Assembly: GCA_021234155.1 (NCBI GenBank)
Contig: JAJEKV010000078.1
Location: 184,001 to 248,000, forward strand
DNA from: Isoetes taiwanensis
Taxonomy: Eukaryota > Streptophyta > Lycopodiopsida > Isoetales > Isoetaceae
Length of the DNA stretch: 64,000 nt
Direction: 5' to 3'
The notes under the pieces are model-generated. The model saw nothing but the letters and a program-made list of their open reading frames with translations, had not been told where the DNA came from and did not search any database. Numbering within the stretch: position 1 is the first letter of the stretch; each line of letters starts with the position of its first letter. Of this stretch, positions 45,261 through 57,100 are shown in pieces. The translations under genes were made by a program, and so were the position numbers.

Positions 45261-47171
45261 CCAGATGCACCTCGCTTATGGAGGATGAAGGGGACGAAGA
45301 TTGTGGGGTAGTGGCGCAATGGTATGCGTAAGTCATTTCACCGATATGATCATTAAGGTTAATCAATTTCTTCTTTACACCCGCACCAATGGCAAAAATG
45401 GATTGCCTGCTATGAGAACGCTAAAGGAAGAAATGGAAGAGAAGAGGCATGAATGGAGATCTATTATAATAGACGCAGCCCCGCACCGATGGATATGAAC
45501 CCTGTCGGACAAGATGGAAAGAGAATGGGTACTATTGTGCTTTCAACCGATGCATATTACAAGGGGAGTATATTACTACTACTGAATGGGCATATGCACA
45601 AGGTGTCATGAAAAGGTAGTTGCAACAAATTATGTTGATGTCGAATCGAGTATTTTCTTTTTGATGTTATTGTATCTATTGACATTAATGGTGCTTTTGA
45701 TAAAGATATATCTTACTCCTCGATATGGTGGCATGGGACCCACTATCGTGTGAGTTCTCTCTTGACATACACAGAAGACTTGTGATCGCTGGAGTCATGG
45801 CATCATTCACGATGGAGTTTCTTGCGGCAATTTTAAGACCTTCATATTCGATGTCCATTGGTTTGACCTTCAATTAGGGGGCCAGGCCTACAAGAAAGTA
45901 TGATAGAACAAGTGGCTTTTTTTTTGTCCAACTCTAGCAAGATGTACCGGTAGTGAGACGCTTTGTCCTTCCGCATAACCGTGGAAACACACACATACAC
46001 ATATCCACTTCAAAAATTTAGACCATCAATATCAATCTCACGCCCAAATTTCTTTGACCCGATTTTTTTTTACCGATCGACAAGACCCAACATGGTGGTT
46101 TATCATACAAACTACACCAGGGGACGCCCAATATTCCAAGGTGTTGTGCTAGAGGAGTCAATAACGTCAAGAGCCCTCGCGCAGATCAAGCATTCAAACT
46201 CACCGAAAACGAGCATCAAGAGGTTGGACCACCAGCTCTCATGCAAGATCTTACACCGTGAGCAATTCCACCTAAATACGTATGTACCGTGCATTTTAAT
46301 ACAAATGTTGGTAATGCTAACAATGATCCTAGTTAGCACCTAGAGGAGACGATCATTAAATTCTATATGTCAAATATTATGCACATCCCTCGCAATCCTT
46401 CCGATAGGCTATGTCTATTGGTCTTCGGTGTGCACAAAAACCCATTCAATTCAATTCTTCCCCCCCCCCCCCCTTTTGGTATACATTATATCTGAGGAAT
46501 AAAGAACTGTGGAACATGGGCTCAAAAGAAGCCACATAGGCTCAAGCATTGCCTCTAGACTAGAACATGCCACCTAGGCTCCAATAGAAGATCAAATATA
46601 TGCCACATAAAGTAGAGAAAAAAAATACAACACATGACGCCACAATGACATGTTGCCACAATGACATGGAGGCCAAAGCAAACAAGGCTTTGCACAAGCA
46701 CTCAAATCTTTGGTAAGGATTTGATTTCAACTCGGCCCAAAGAGTCTTCAATGGTATCTTAGTTACTTCCGATTTTCTAACCTTAAACCAAAGGCCACCA
46801 CCAAGTTAACCTCGATCGCTGTTTAATTTGATGCTATCCACTAGCTTTCTCTGTGGATCATTTAACTTTCTAATAGATAATAATAATGGTATTTTTGTAG
46901 GGTGAACAACTCCAAATACATAGAGTGAAGCATGAGGAGCCTACAGACGTTGAACGTGTAGGCATTGCATTTCCCTTAGGGTCGAACATGCCACCTAGGT
47001 TCAAACAAGCCTCTTAGGCTCAAGCATTGCCTCTAGGCTCAAACATGCCCCAGTATCAAACATGTCACAACAAAAATAAAAATAATTTAAATGACGCCGC
47101 TATAACAAAATATGTCGCATGCGACGACGTATCACGCCAAAAAACTCATTTCCTAGTTGGGTGAACATGAG
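45261..47171. other. Unassigned region downstream of the CACTA relic
   Basis: Short frames (45,301-45,498 and 45,963-46,343) follow on the same strand and may be further CACTA remains, but no motif confirms it. A 13 C run lies at 46,462. A block with AAGCATTGCCTCTAG and GAACATGCCACCTAGG occurs at 46,536-46,585 and again, rearranged, at 46,987-47,055. Confidence 0.4.
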
Positions 47172-47660
47172 TGGTCTTCCGCCACCTTAAATTGGTCCCT
47201 GTGGCAATGTCGATGTCCCGAGTCCATTGGCAGAGACGAATCGCCGGGAGGGAGGCTGTCCGGCCCCCCTGTGGCCTTGGGGAGAGGGAAATTGGGCAAG
47301 TAGCTGGGGATTTAGGTCTCCCTTCTGGCGCCAACACCCTACTCCACGCCAAGACACACCCACGCGAAGGTCCCTACTAATTTGATAAGGAGAGGGCCTC
47401 CAAACGTAAACCCCGTGGGCTGCCGTGTTCTAGAAGGGTTTATGCTTTGGGGCCGGTGACTTGGTCTGCTGCACTTGGGACCCGCCGAAGTTTACCGCAA
47501 GAATAAGGAGCAAGGGAACTGACTTGAGCTGGAGTTTGGACCTGTCCTCCTCCCGATGTGGCAAGTAGAAGTGGGGCGCGCCAAAGGGCAAGACATTCAT
47601 AAATTCCCAACTAATGCATTGTACCTAAAAATAAATTTGATTTTTTACCAAATTGATTCT
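47172..47660 (+). repeat. Partial copy (last ~490 bp) of the 1.1 kb repeat
   Basis: Matches the second half of the unit at 49,899-51,012. Shared anchors are GTCCCTGTGGCAATGTCGA, CATTGGCAGAG, AACCCCGTGGG, TGCCGTGTTCTAGAAGGGTT, CGATGTGGCAAGTAGAA and GGCAAGACATTCATAAATTC. Confidence 0.85.
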
Positions 47661-48355
47661 TCTTTTTTTGAAGAATATAAGAATATATTAAACCACTAGA
47701 ATGTATCAAGTACAATGATAAGTGTGGTGCTAAGAAATGAAGCTTCCATCATGATCCACAAACTGAGGGAATGTTTCCACTCAAATTTCCCGCTTAACTG
47801 CAAGGCTGCATAAGCTTGAGACTTGGTAAGCCCGCCACAACTTATGCCTCAAGCTCGGAACCAACCTAAAAAGGGCTAAGCAATGCGATTCCCAAAGACC
47901 TTCGCCTCCGCCTTTTCCAAATCAGCCACGTAAGCCAAGCTCGCGATAAATGAAACGCCGCTTGGCCACGCTTCACCCGCTAGGAAGGACTCCCAAGAGA
48001 ATCTTCCGACTGCAGACAGTGAAGTCCCAAAGAGGGCTCTCACCCAGACCAAGCTGCCCCTACACAGGCATAGGACAAAGCAAAGGCTCAATGGTCTCAC
48101 GCATTTCCCATATAAAGGGCATGTTTCTCGCTACTGAGGCTTGAAACCGTGGACTCTGACATTCACCCCGGGTTATTGCAAGATCCGCCACAAAAGGGTA
48201 ATGGATTTTAGAGGAGGCAATGTATTCCATGCCCACTTCCACATGGCGGCCACTTACTCCCCGGAAGCTTAAGTGACCACTTATCCGGGCGCAACGCGGT
48301 CCCGCCGCTTAGGAGCCCATAAGCCGATGCTACAAACCGAGATGCATCAAGTCCA

Positions 48356-49830
48356 CTATGCGCGACTTCCAAACGCTGATTGACTTGAGAAGACAACCAT
48401 TTGCAATGGAATAGCATTGACAATTCGCCCAAGTCCAGATATCATCCCACCAAGGCCAAATCTCTCCCCTAAAAACTCCCCACTAAGGTGGGGATGACCC
48501 TCCCCAATACCGATCCATGGATGGATGTTACCGCAGCAATCCATGGCCACCGAAAGCACCGGGTGTAGGGAAGAGGCCAAGGGAGATGCAGAGAGTCCAA
48601 GGGTACCCAGAGAAAGGGCGATGAGGCTACCATACACCGCTAGGGTCCAAGGAAAAGAGAACCTTGACCACCTTCCGTGCCTTCAGGAGACCCTTAAGAA
48701 AAGGTGAAGCATGAGGGAATGGCCGCAAATCCTCAAACAGAGCCCACGGCAAGAATCGAAATGTAAATAGTTGGCTTCCTAAACACAATAGAGTGACGGT
48801 TTAACCGTAACAGAGTCAAACACCGGGATTGTTGCTCCCGCAACAAGCGCCAAAATGAATTTCGGACACTAGAACCTTCGTGTGCAACGACACATCAAGC
48901 ATACCCAAGCCCCCCCAGATGTCCGGGACGACGATTTCCACCATGCACCTTTCATCAGAGCCCCTCCTCATTCCCTCCCAAACAAAATTTCGAATGGTGT
49001 CATCCAACTCCTAAACCACACTTTCAGCGCAAGTATGCAGGAGGTCTGGCAGAAACATGAGTGCTACTGAGCACCGACTTGGCTATCGTAATCCTACCAG
49101 CCATGGTGAGTTTACTTCCCTCCACCAATTCAAATGCCGCTCAGATTCCTCAGAATGTCTCCGCCCAAATTGCCCTAGCATTAATGTCCAAGCCAAATGG
49201 TATGCCTAACAGTTTGGCCGGTGTGTGTGTATGCATGTTAGAGCCTGTGTGGAACCGACTCAAACCACGCAGGAGGAGGTTCCTCCAAGCACCTACAAGG
49301 CCGAGCACTTCACCAGCTTAAGCAAGCATCCCGGTTAAAGAAAAGGCATCCAAGATATTCCCGCTGCTCGAGATTAGACTCATCTGCATGAAGAAAGAGG
49401 AATGTATCATCCGCGAAATTGATCGCAAAACCTGCTGCGCACCCATCATTCATATGGAGACCTTGCACCACATTGTCAAGAATTGCCACCTAAAAAGTCG
49501 CGAGAGAGCTTCCGCCACTATAGTGAATGGTGAAGGGGGCCAACGGACATCCCCGCCTAATGCCTCGCCCACGCAGAAGATTGAAGAGGTCTCACCACGA
49601 CACCACATCTGCCCCAGCGCATAATGCAGCCTTCATAACCGCTTTCCCTAAACTAGGCCCGCACTCCAAAGGTTTTGCATCATATCCGCCAAGAACCGCA
49701 ACAACCGACATCGCCATAAGCCTTGGCAAAATCCAAATTTTAAGAAAAACAAGGGCTGCCTCATCCTATGAGCCCAATGCACTCCCCTCAAAAGCAAAGC
49801 AGCCCATATTATGAAGAATATTCCGCTTTT
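48356..49830 (-). pseudogene. LINE reverse transcriptase relic with C-terminal zf-RVT-like part
   Basis: Reading downward, broken frames give a region where GRGIRRGCPLAP-like residues (49,570-49,530) correspond to the RT motif R(Q)GCPLSP. The catalytic FADD box follows in GFAINFADDTFLFLHADESN (FADD at 49,417-49,406), then a thumb/linker. The conserved LINE tail segment is MDDTIRNFVWEGMRRGSDER (49,007-48,950) and WGGLGMLDVSLHTKVLVSEI. Further open sequence continues to 48,356. This enzyme would copy LINE RNA at the nicked target. It has no attached endonuclease and many shifts. It is flanked on both sides by pieces of the 1.1 kb repeat. Confidence 0.75.
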
Positions 49831-49898
49831 AGGTATAAAACCGTGACGCTTCCCCGCACTAATGGCGTGGAACTAGTACCGGGCTTAAGCCTCTCAAC

Positions 49899-51012
49899 CA
49901 CCGGATTCCTAATTCATCTCCAAAGACACGCCCAATTTTCAAAATTTCGAGGAGAAGGTCTAGGTCAAAGGGTTAGTGATTAGAACGGGCTTGGGCAGCT
50001 CGCCAGGTAGCAACCGAGCTGGGCACCCTTCCCCAAGTCAAACGAGGCCAGGACCTTTGCAAGGATCCTCACAAGAGGGGGAGAGTCCGACCCCAAGAGG
50101 CTGGGATCCAAAAGTTCCCCAGGCAGCCCTTTCCCGGCAGGCCCCTGGGGTGCAGACGCTAATGACCACCTCCCGAGCCCTGCCTCTATCCAACCGCTGA
50201 TCCTCCGCTAGGGGCCCCTTCTGGGAAGGCCCAAAAGATTCCAGATCGGGTCCTGGGAGAACTTGTCAAACCGCAGGCGCCCTAAGGCCTACTTTGTAGA
50301 AACCGCAGTTGTTTTGTCGCTCGCACGGGGAGGCTCCGGAATGGCAAATCGACCGCCAAATCATCCCGAATGGCTAAATTACCTTAGGGAGCAAGTTACA
50401 AGGTCGGTTTTGCAAAAAGAAAGAAACACTCACGCCTCCACGACAAAGATCCCGCGATCCACATCCTAGGCCAATTGACTACGAAAGTGTGATGGAAGTG
50501 AGCTACTTTGGCGCTTGAGGCTCGGGTGGTCTTCCTCGCCACGGAACTTGGTCCCTGTGGCAATGTCGACGTTTCCGAAGTTCATTGGCAGAGCCAAATC
50601 GCGACTCGAGAGGGGAGATCGCCTGGCCCCGGCCCCGTGGCCTTGGGGAGAGGAAATTCGGGCAAGCCTTCCCGGGATTTTAGGGTCCATGTTCGCCAAC
50701 ACCCCCACTCCACGCCAAGTCACGCCGCAAGGTCCTACCAACCGGCAAGGCGAGAGGGCCTCCAAAACGTAAACCCCGTGGGTTGCCGTGTTCTAGAAGG
50801 GTTTGCATTTTGGGGGCCGGAGACTTGGTCTCTGTTGCACTTGGGACTCGCCGGAAGCCGCAAAACTCAAAATATGGAGCAAGGGGAACCGACGGAGCGG
50901 AGTTTGGGTCTCCCTCCTCCCGATGTGGCAAGTAGAATTAAAAGCGCTTTGCAGGCAAGACATTCATAAATTCGCAATTAATGCATTGTAATTAAAATAA
51001 ATTTGATTTTTG
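49899..51012 (+). repeat. 1.1 kb tandem repeat, unit 1
   Basis: Begins ATTCCTAATTCATCTCCAAA and ends AAAATAAATTTGATTTTTGCC. It is GC-rich compared with its surroundings. Open frames in it are repeated in unit 2 with shifts, so I do not treat them as genes. Confidence 0.85.
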
Positions 51013-51942
51013 CCACCGATTCCTAATTCATCTCCAAAGACATGCCTCCAATTTTCGAAATTTTTGGAGAAGGTCTAGGTCAAAGGGTTAGTATTAGAAC
51101 GGTCGGGCAGCCCGCTGGGTGGCAACCGAAAGCCGCACCCCTTCCCCAAGTCAAACGAGGCCAGACCTTGCGTGGATACCCTCACAAGAGGGAGAGTCCT
51201 GACCCCAAGAGGCGGATTTAAAAGTTCCCGAGGCAGTTCTTTCCCGCGGCAGCCCCGGGCGACGCTAATGACCACCCTCCCCGAGCCCGGTTCCCTACCC
51301 GACCGCTGATCCTCCGCTCAGGGCCCCTTCGAAGGCCCAAAAGATTCCGTGATCGGTCCGGGAGAACTTGTCAAACGCGGGGCGCCCCGAGGTCGGCTTG
51401 TAGAAAACCGCAGTTGTTTTGTCGTCGGGCAATGGGGAGGCTCCTAATGGCTTTAAATTACCCGGAATGGCCAAATCATCCGAATGGCTAAATTACCCTA
51501 GGGAGCAAGTTACAAGGTCTGGTTTTGGTAAAAGAAAGAAACACTCATGCCCTCCACGACAAGATCCCCCATCCACATCCTAGGCCAATTGACTACGAAA
51601 GTGTGATGGAAGTGAGCTACTTTGGCGCTTCTTGGAGGTCGGGTGGTCTTCGCCACGGAACTTGGTCCCCTGGAGGCCTCGGCCCGGCCCCTGTGGCCTT
51701 GGGAGAGGAAATTTGGGGCAAGCAGCCCGGGATTTTAGGGTCCGTGTTTCGGCGCCAACACCCCCACTCCACATCAAGTCAGCGGGGCAAGGTCCCTACC
51801 GGACCGACAGGAGAGGGCCTCCAAAACATAAACCCCGTTGGCTGCCGTGTTCTAGAAGGGTTTGCGCTTTGGGGGCCGAGACTTGGTCAGGTAACTTGGG
51901 ACCGGGTCGAAGAAGCTGTTCCGAGAATACGGGAGTAAGGGG
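51013..51942 (+). repeat. 1.1 kb tandem repeat, unit 2 (3' truncated)
   Basis: Directly adjoins unit 1 at a period of about 1,114 bp, and matches it to about 51,942 with many small indels. Homology ends where CTTGGGACCGGGTCGAAGAA runs into unique sequence. Confidence 0.85.
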
Positions 51943-52195
51943 ATACATCAACCACGCATCAAACAGCTTCTTTGGTTGTAGCATGTTAAAGATGCTCATT
52001 CTCTCATTACTTCCCAGGTCAAGAAGTAGTGGAGCAACGGACTCATAACGTTCAAGATCGCGATGATCATCACAGGGTTCGAGATCCCAAGAACATCAAG
52101 AATCGCCTGACTTGGAGAGGTCCTGATCCCGACGACGTCGTGTCACTGAAGAAGAGCGTGCATTTCGCTTTGTTTTAGACATGTAAGTCTGTGGG

Positions 52196-52477
52196 GGGTC
52201 AAAGCATGGAGCTAGGGGGCATTTTTGCGCCAGCCAAGCACCCCCTAAGCACCTAATGCTAAAAATTTTACTTATTTTTATCTTTTTTTCTATAACTCCG
52301 ATGAAGCTGAAATTTTGTATTCCAAGGCGTAATGTGAATGCGTTTCAGGGAAAAATATCAAAAAAATAAAAGAATTTTTTTTTTTCAAAAATACAAAGAA
52401 AATAGCCCCAGAAAGCACCCACTAAGCACCATATGTTGCTGACACAAAAAGTGTCCCCCACCTCCATGCTTTGACCC
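52196..52477. mobile_element. MITE-like element, 282 bp
   Basis: Perfect 16 bp terminal inverted repeats GGGTCAAAGCATGGAG (52,196-52,211; inverse at 52,462-52,477) continue imperfectly for about 15 more bases. TGGG flanks both sides (52,192-52,195 and 52,478-52,481), a possible 4 bp target duplication. The interior is AT-rich and non-coding, and both ends contain an AAGCACC(C)CTAAGCACC-like string. Confidence 0.75.
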
Positions 52478-52481
52478 TGGG

Positions 52482-53380
52482 TGATTTGGCCCCGAATATA
52501 CCCGACTATCATAATAATAATAAATTTTTGATGTAAGTTATGTGAACATATTATTTAAGATATCAACCTTAAATATTAGTACTTTGTCATCTAAATTTGT
52601 TGTTTTGTTCATTCTCTTCACTTAGAATAAATTGTAAAGTGCTCAAAAGTTTCCTATCGGACGGGATATGTATATTATTGGTAGACATAAACACGCTTTT
52701 ATATACCCACCATTTATGCTTCAGTGGACGATCTTCCTAAGATGGATGACGGGGAAGTGTCTTTTATACTACAATCGAGGGACGCTGGTCTCAAATAATA
52801 TCTCTCGCTTATGGCCTCCCCGCGGTATAGGGGAGTGGCATGGCGCTTATGACCAACGCGAAATAGAGAGCGAAAAATAAAATGAAACAAGTTTTCCAGA
52901 GATAGAAAAAGTCTGAAGTTTAAATCGAAGAAGCTCACTTCGATGATGGGCAGCTCCCTACGAAAAGGAGGTACATGACCTAGTCATAGTCATGTTTTTT
53001 ATTATTTTGATATTGCGTTGATCTATCGATTTATGTCAAAGGCAAAGAGTGGTCAAGGAACTCAAGCGGACTATGTAAAAAGTTGGAGGCAATTGGTCAA
53101 AAGTCCCTAAACCATTTAATCTCCACAAGGAAGATATCAAGGTATTTCTTATTTTTTGCCATTCGCTCACTTTAACTTGTGATAATGTTGTGTGCCTTGC
53201 AATCGACATTGCATTGAGAACTGCAAAGGATCCGCAAACGTAAACATAGAGCTCGGACCGAAACAAAGCAACTAAAAAAAGTAAACTAAAGCCGCCTCAT
53301 TTTGGGCTCCAAATGATCGGAAAGGGTTTCACCATAGATTCTGTAAGAGCTATATTAGTTCACATTAATTTTAATAAGAG
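52482..53380. other. No confirmed gene
   Basis: Short plus-strand frames at 52,668-52,880 and 53,036-53,110 might be exons of a gene ending near 54,030, but nothing is recognised. Confidence 0.3.
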
Positions 53381-53653
53381 GGTGAAAGCATGTTAGGGCC
53401 TACATAAAAAATTACCAAAAAGGTACTTTTCTGTGTACTTCTGTGCAAGTACATAATTGTATTTTAAAGTACCTAGACTACAAGATTGACTAAAAGAAAT
53501 TGTGTTATGTTCAAGAATAGTAGTACATACATGTTGTAAGGTACTTTGTGATGTCAAGAAGATGTTAAGAACTCAAATATATCATCATCTTTGACTACCC
53601 AGAGTATTTTCCAGGTAGTTTCCAAAACATGTAGGCCCTAACATGCTCTTACC
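53381..53653. mobile_element. MITE-like element, 273 bp
   Basis: The terminal inverted repeat is perfect over 18 bp, GCATGTTAGGGCCTACAT (53,388-53,405; inverse 53,629-53,646). It extends outward as GGTGAAA against GGTAAGA. Flanks TAAGAG and TAAGAA may be a mutated target duplication. Interior non-coding. Confidence 0.75.
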
Positions 53654-53895
53654 TAAGAACTTTAAATTTCATTAGCTAATACTCATTATATTGTCATAGA
53701 CCTATCTATATGGGTTTCCCCCAGCAAGAAGCACGCGAAAAAAATAGCCACTTTAACGGAGTCGCTTTATCTCAGTAACAGCTATATCTTAAGAGGGAAC
53801 CGCCCCACTTCACCGGAATGCGGGGTAATGCGTTGTAGAAAATTATTATAATTCTATGAACTACATTAATGCCATATTCTTTTGGTTTTTATAGG

Positions 53896-54033
53896 AAGCA
53901 AAGTATGAGATGAATCAAGCCCTAGACGAGGACATGGGGCGCAGGGTCATGCGAGGATCAGAACTTTGGTGGAGGGCCATCCAATCGCAACCCCGAATCG
54001 GATGACTACTCCACTGAATCTGACAGAGATTAG
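53896..54033 (+). CDS. Candidate terminal exon of an unknown gene
   Basis: A good acceptor (GGTTTTTATAG) is followed by EAKYEMNQALDEDMGRRVM and RGSELWWRAIQSQPRIG, then a stop. Rich in charged residues and tryptophan; no family recognised. Upstream exons are uncertain. Confidence 0.25.
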
Positions 54034-54070
54034 CTCTAGGCTAAAAGGGTGGATACTCCCCTTAACGAGT

Positions 54071-54133
54071 CTTTTGTGATTATTTAAAAATATAAATACA
54101 ATTCACTTTTGTGATTATTTAAAAATATAAATA
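54071..54133 (+). repeat. 35 bp tandem AT-rich repeat
   Basis: CTTTTGTGATTATTTAAAAA followed by TATAAATA occurs at 54,071 and 54,106. The same motif is repeated at 59,543-59,614. Confidence 0.85.
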
Positions 54134-57100
54134 TAACTAGCAAAAAGGCACGCTAGAGGTCGTAGAAAATAAAGGCGCAATAAAATAAAGGCAAGGTGAT
54201 TTGATAGCAAAAGGTAATTGAATTATCTTTGTATGTATATTAGGGCAAAATTGTATTGAAATATATGGTCCATAGTCGAAATAGCATATGTTGTTTGGAC
54301 GGTTTAGATGATGCCCCTATGTTTTAAGGTACCAGTATTTCTTAGTTTTGGAAGGTTATGATATCAGGTTGTTGTAGTTGTCTTTGGTTGTGTTGTAAAG
54401 GTTTATGTAATGTCTTTCGATTTCATTTGTCTTTTTCTTGCTTTTGGTTTCTTCTAAGAGGTTGATGTGGAAGTTTTTTTCATACAATTTGTGCTTGTTG
54501 ACCTTTGCTGTCATTTTGAGATTTGGTTTTGATTTGTAATGTGGGTACCTAGTTGATAAGTTTGTTGTTTGTCCAAAGTATTTCTTGTTGTTCTTATTGC
54601 ACGATAGGCAATATATCTTTATCGTGTGTTTTATTTTAAGATATATCGTGGGTTTTATTTTACCTGCGGCATTGTTAGTTGTGTTATAGTTGTTTTTAAT
54701 GTAGATGCTTTTGTTTTTTCCTTTTTCTTTAGTTTTAGTTTAGGCGTATTTATAATAATTAAAATAGCATTTGAGATTGGGATCAAAATTGTACTATATT
54801 ATGTTCAACAGTTTAAGCATTTTTGAATAGCTTAGCACATGAGTCCAAGATTTGGCATGAATAAATCTCCTCCCCACTATGCTTTCATGAAAACTGCATG
54901 CCATCAACATGCTTAAGAAAACTAGAACTGAAAAAAGTAATAGACGTATACCATGAATGGAGCTTCTTCTTCCTGATTGAGCAGTAAAAAGCAGTGTTAT
55001 CAGTTGCATTTGGAATGCACTTTTGGAATCGACACATTGTTTGAGGTTTTGAGAAAAGTAGGAGTGCGTAGTAAACATCCATCTTTTGCTAAGCACGGTG
55101 CTAATTGCTTCTTTGATTATATGCTTGGGAATGGCAGCAACAATGACCATGTGATCCATAGCTTTAAAATAATGAGCAGCTATGAAGACGTCATCTGCCA
55201 ATCTTTGCATACATGGCCCTTCTTTCTATAGGATTTGGGCCTATACCCCTAAACAGAAATAGTCGGCTCAAATCAGCCCAAAAATACCTTTTTGCCCTAT
55301 TAGTCACGTTTACATCAGAGAGATTTCCATTGCATTTGAGAGTCCGAGTTGCAGGATTGAAAATGGTGGCAGATTGGTCTAGCATTCTAAATGTTTCAGG
55401 TCCAGATTGGTCTGCATGGCTGGAGCTTCAACCCTGTTTGTGTACCTTCTGGTTCTGAGAATGAAGGCAAGTCCCTAAAAGAAATATCAGAGATCTTTGA
55501 GACCCTTTAACATAATTCTTGTTCTGGCTTTGTGCTTCACCATTGATCATAACTACTACTTCTTTAGCATTCCAACTTGGAGAATTGAGAATTGGGCCTA
55601 AATACTGAAGAGACAACAACAACAAGTTTAATAGATATGATTCTTGTTTTATTTCATCCATGCCATCACGAAAGGAAGGGATCTTATTTCATAAGCATTA
55701 GTACAAATTTTGTGTGTAATGACTTTTAATTGCTAGAAAAAACAAAAAAAAAAAAATGATTTCCATATCCATTACTTCATGCATTGTAGGTTACAAATGT
55801 AAAGCAAAGCTGGCAAGGAACAAACTGATGTTATATGTCAATCAGGTTGTTCATACGTCATAATGCTGCTCAAAGTTATGAAATTCATAAACAAATGCCA
55901 AAAGAGACTGACTATTCCAGTCACTTTCCTTGACTTTTAGTGGATGCATCATTACTTGGAGTGTAATAAGTAGTATATTGATGAGACATACATGAAGCAA
56001 AATCTAGCTCCCTACCAAAGAAAGTACTAGTGGATGCTTTGTTTAATCTCTAAAAAAGGATATGAAACTCGGTTAACTAGAAAGGATGGACAAAAGAGGA
56101 GGTAAATAACTACTATTGTTGTGATGAATTAGATGATTGATGATAAACTAGGCAATTATTAGGACAAGAAAATGCCTTGAATATGATGAGGAGGATTTCT
56201 TGCTTAAATCTGTGTAGTTGTCAAATGTTCCTGTGGAGTGTATCTGGAACTAGGAAGGAGTCCTAACAACAGACCCATGGAAAATTGTGGCTAAAGTATT
56301 TGATGCACAAGTTCAAGCTGCAAAAAGAGCTATGGTAGAACTAAGCATTAGTACAAACTTTTTTTGACAAAAGGATCAAAGGGACTGTTAATCGAGAAAA
56401 AGACAAAAGGAAAATATAGAATAGGCACATGGCCATGACAAAGACTTGAGGCAATGTTTCTAAGGGTGCACATTCTCGTGTCCAATGATACTCTAATGGA
56501 ATGAAGTGATTAACTTGAGAGCCCAATTTGTAGTAAAATCAAGCAATAGTTTTAAAGGCTTTGCAATTCTATTTAACATTTTCAATATGATTAATAAGAT
56601 ATAATAAATCCTTGGGGTTTGTTGGAGACGCACATAATGCTTACTTGTCCTGTGATTATTATTTACAGGCAGTACTAGCTCAAATACAAAGAAGTGGATG
56701 CTTGTTTAGACACAATAGGATATCTTTCGAAGTTATCATGGAACCTTATGTGAATAAGGTTGGGTAAGATCCGCTCTATTATTGCCTTGTTTGGTCACAC
56801 ATTGCACATGACGAGTTCATGGATATAGCACACTTAGGATTCTCTAGCTCTAAATTCATGAGATTCTGTTGGGTTGTAATAATGACACCATAAAGCAAAC
56901 TGTTCATTAATTAAAGCAAGCAGAATTGAACATTACATATGCTCCAAATAAAGAAGGTAAAAAGGGGACAAACACCTCAAATAGTTATCCATTTATCCCA
57001 AAGAAGATTCACGGGGATACGCCTCGAAGTAAGGTCCCACTTTGTTAACGTATGGGGATATCTACATATGGAGTTCATATGCACATGGGTTAGGAAACAA

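Noticed and set aside
47171-51938. Frames of 60-150 codons within the 1.1 kb repeat copies
   Set aside because: The same frames are shifted or broken in the other copies, so they are not conserved as proteins.
54794-55210. 138-codon minus-strand frame as a retroelement protein
   Set aside because: I could not place any conserved retroelement motif in it; left as unassigned.
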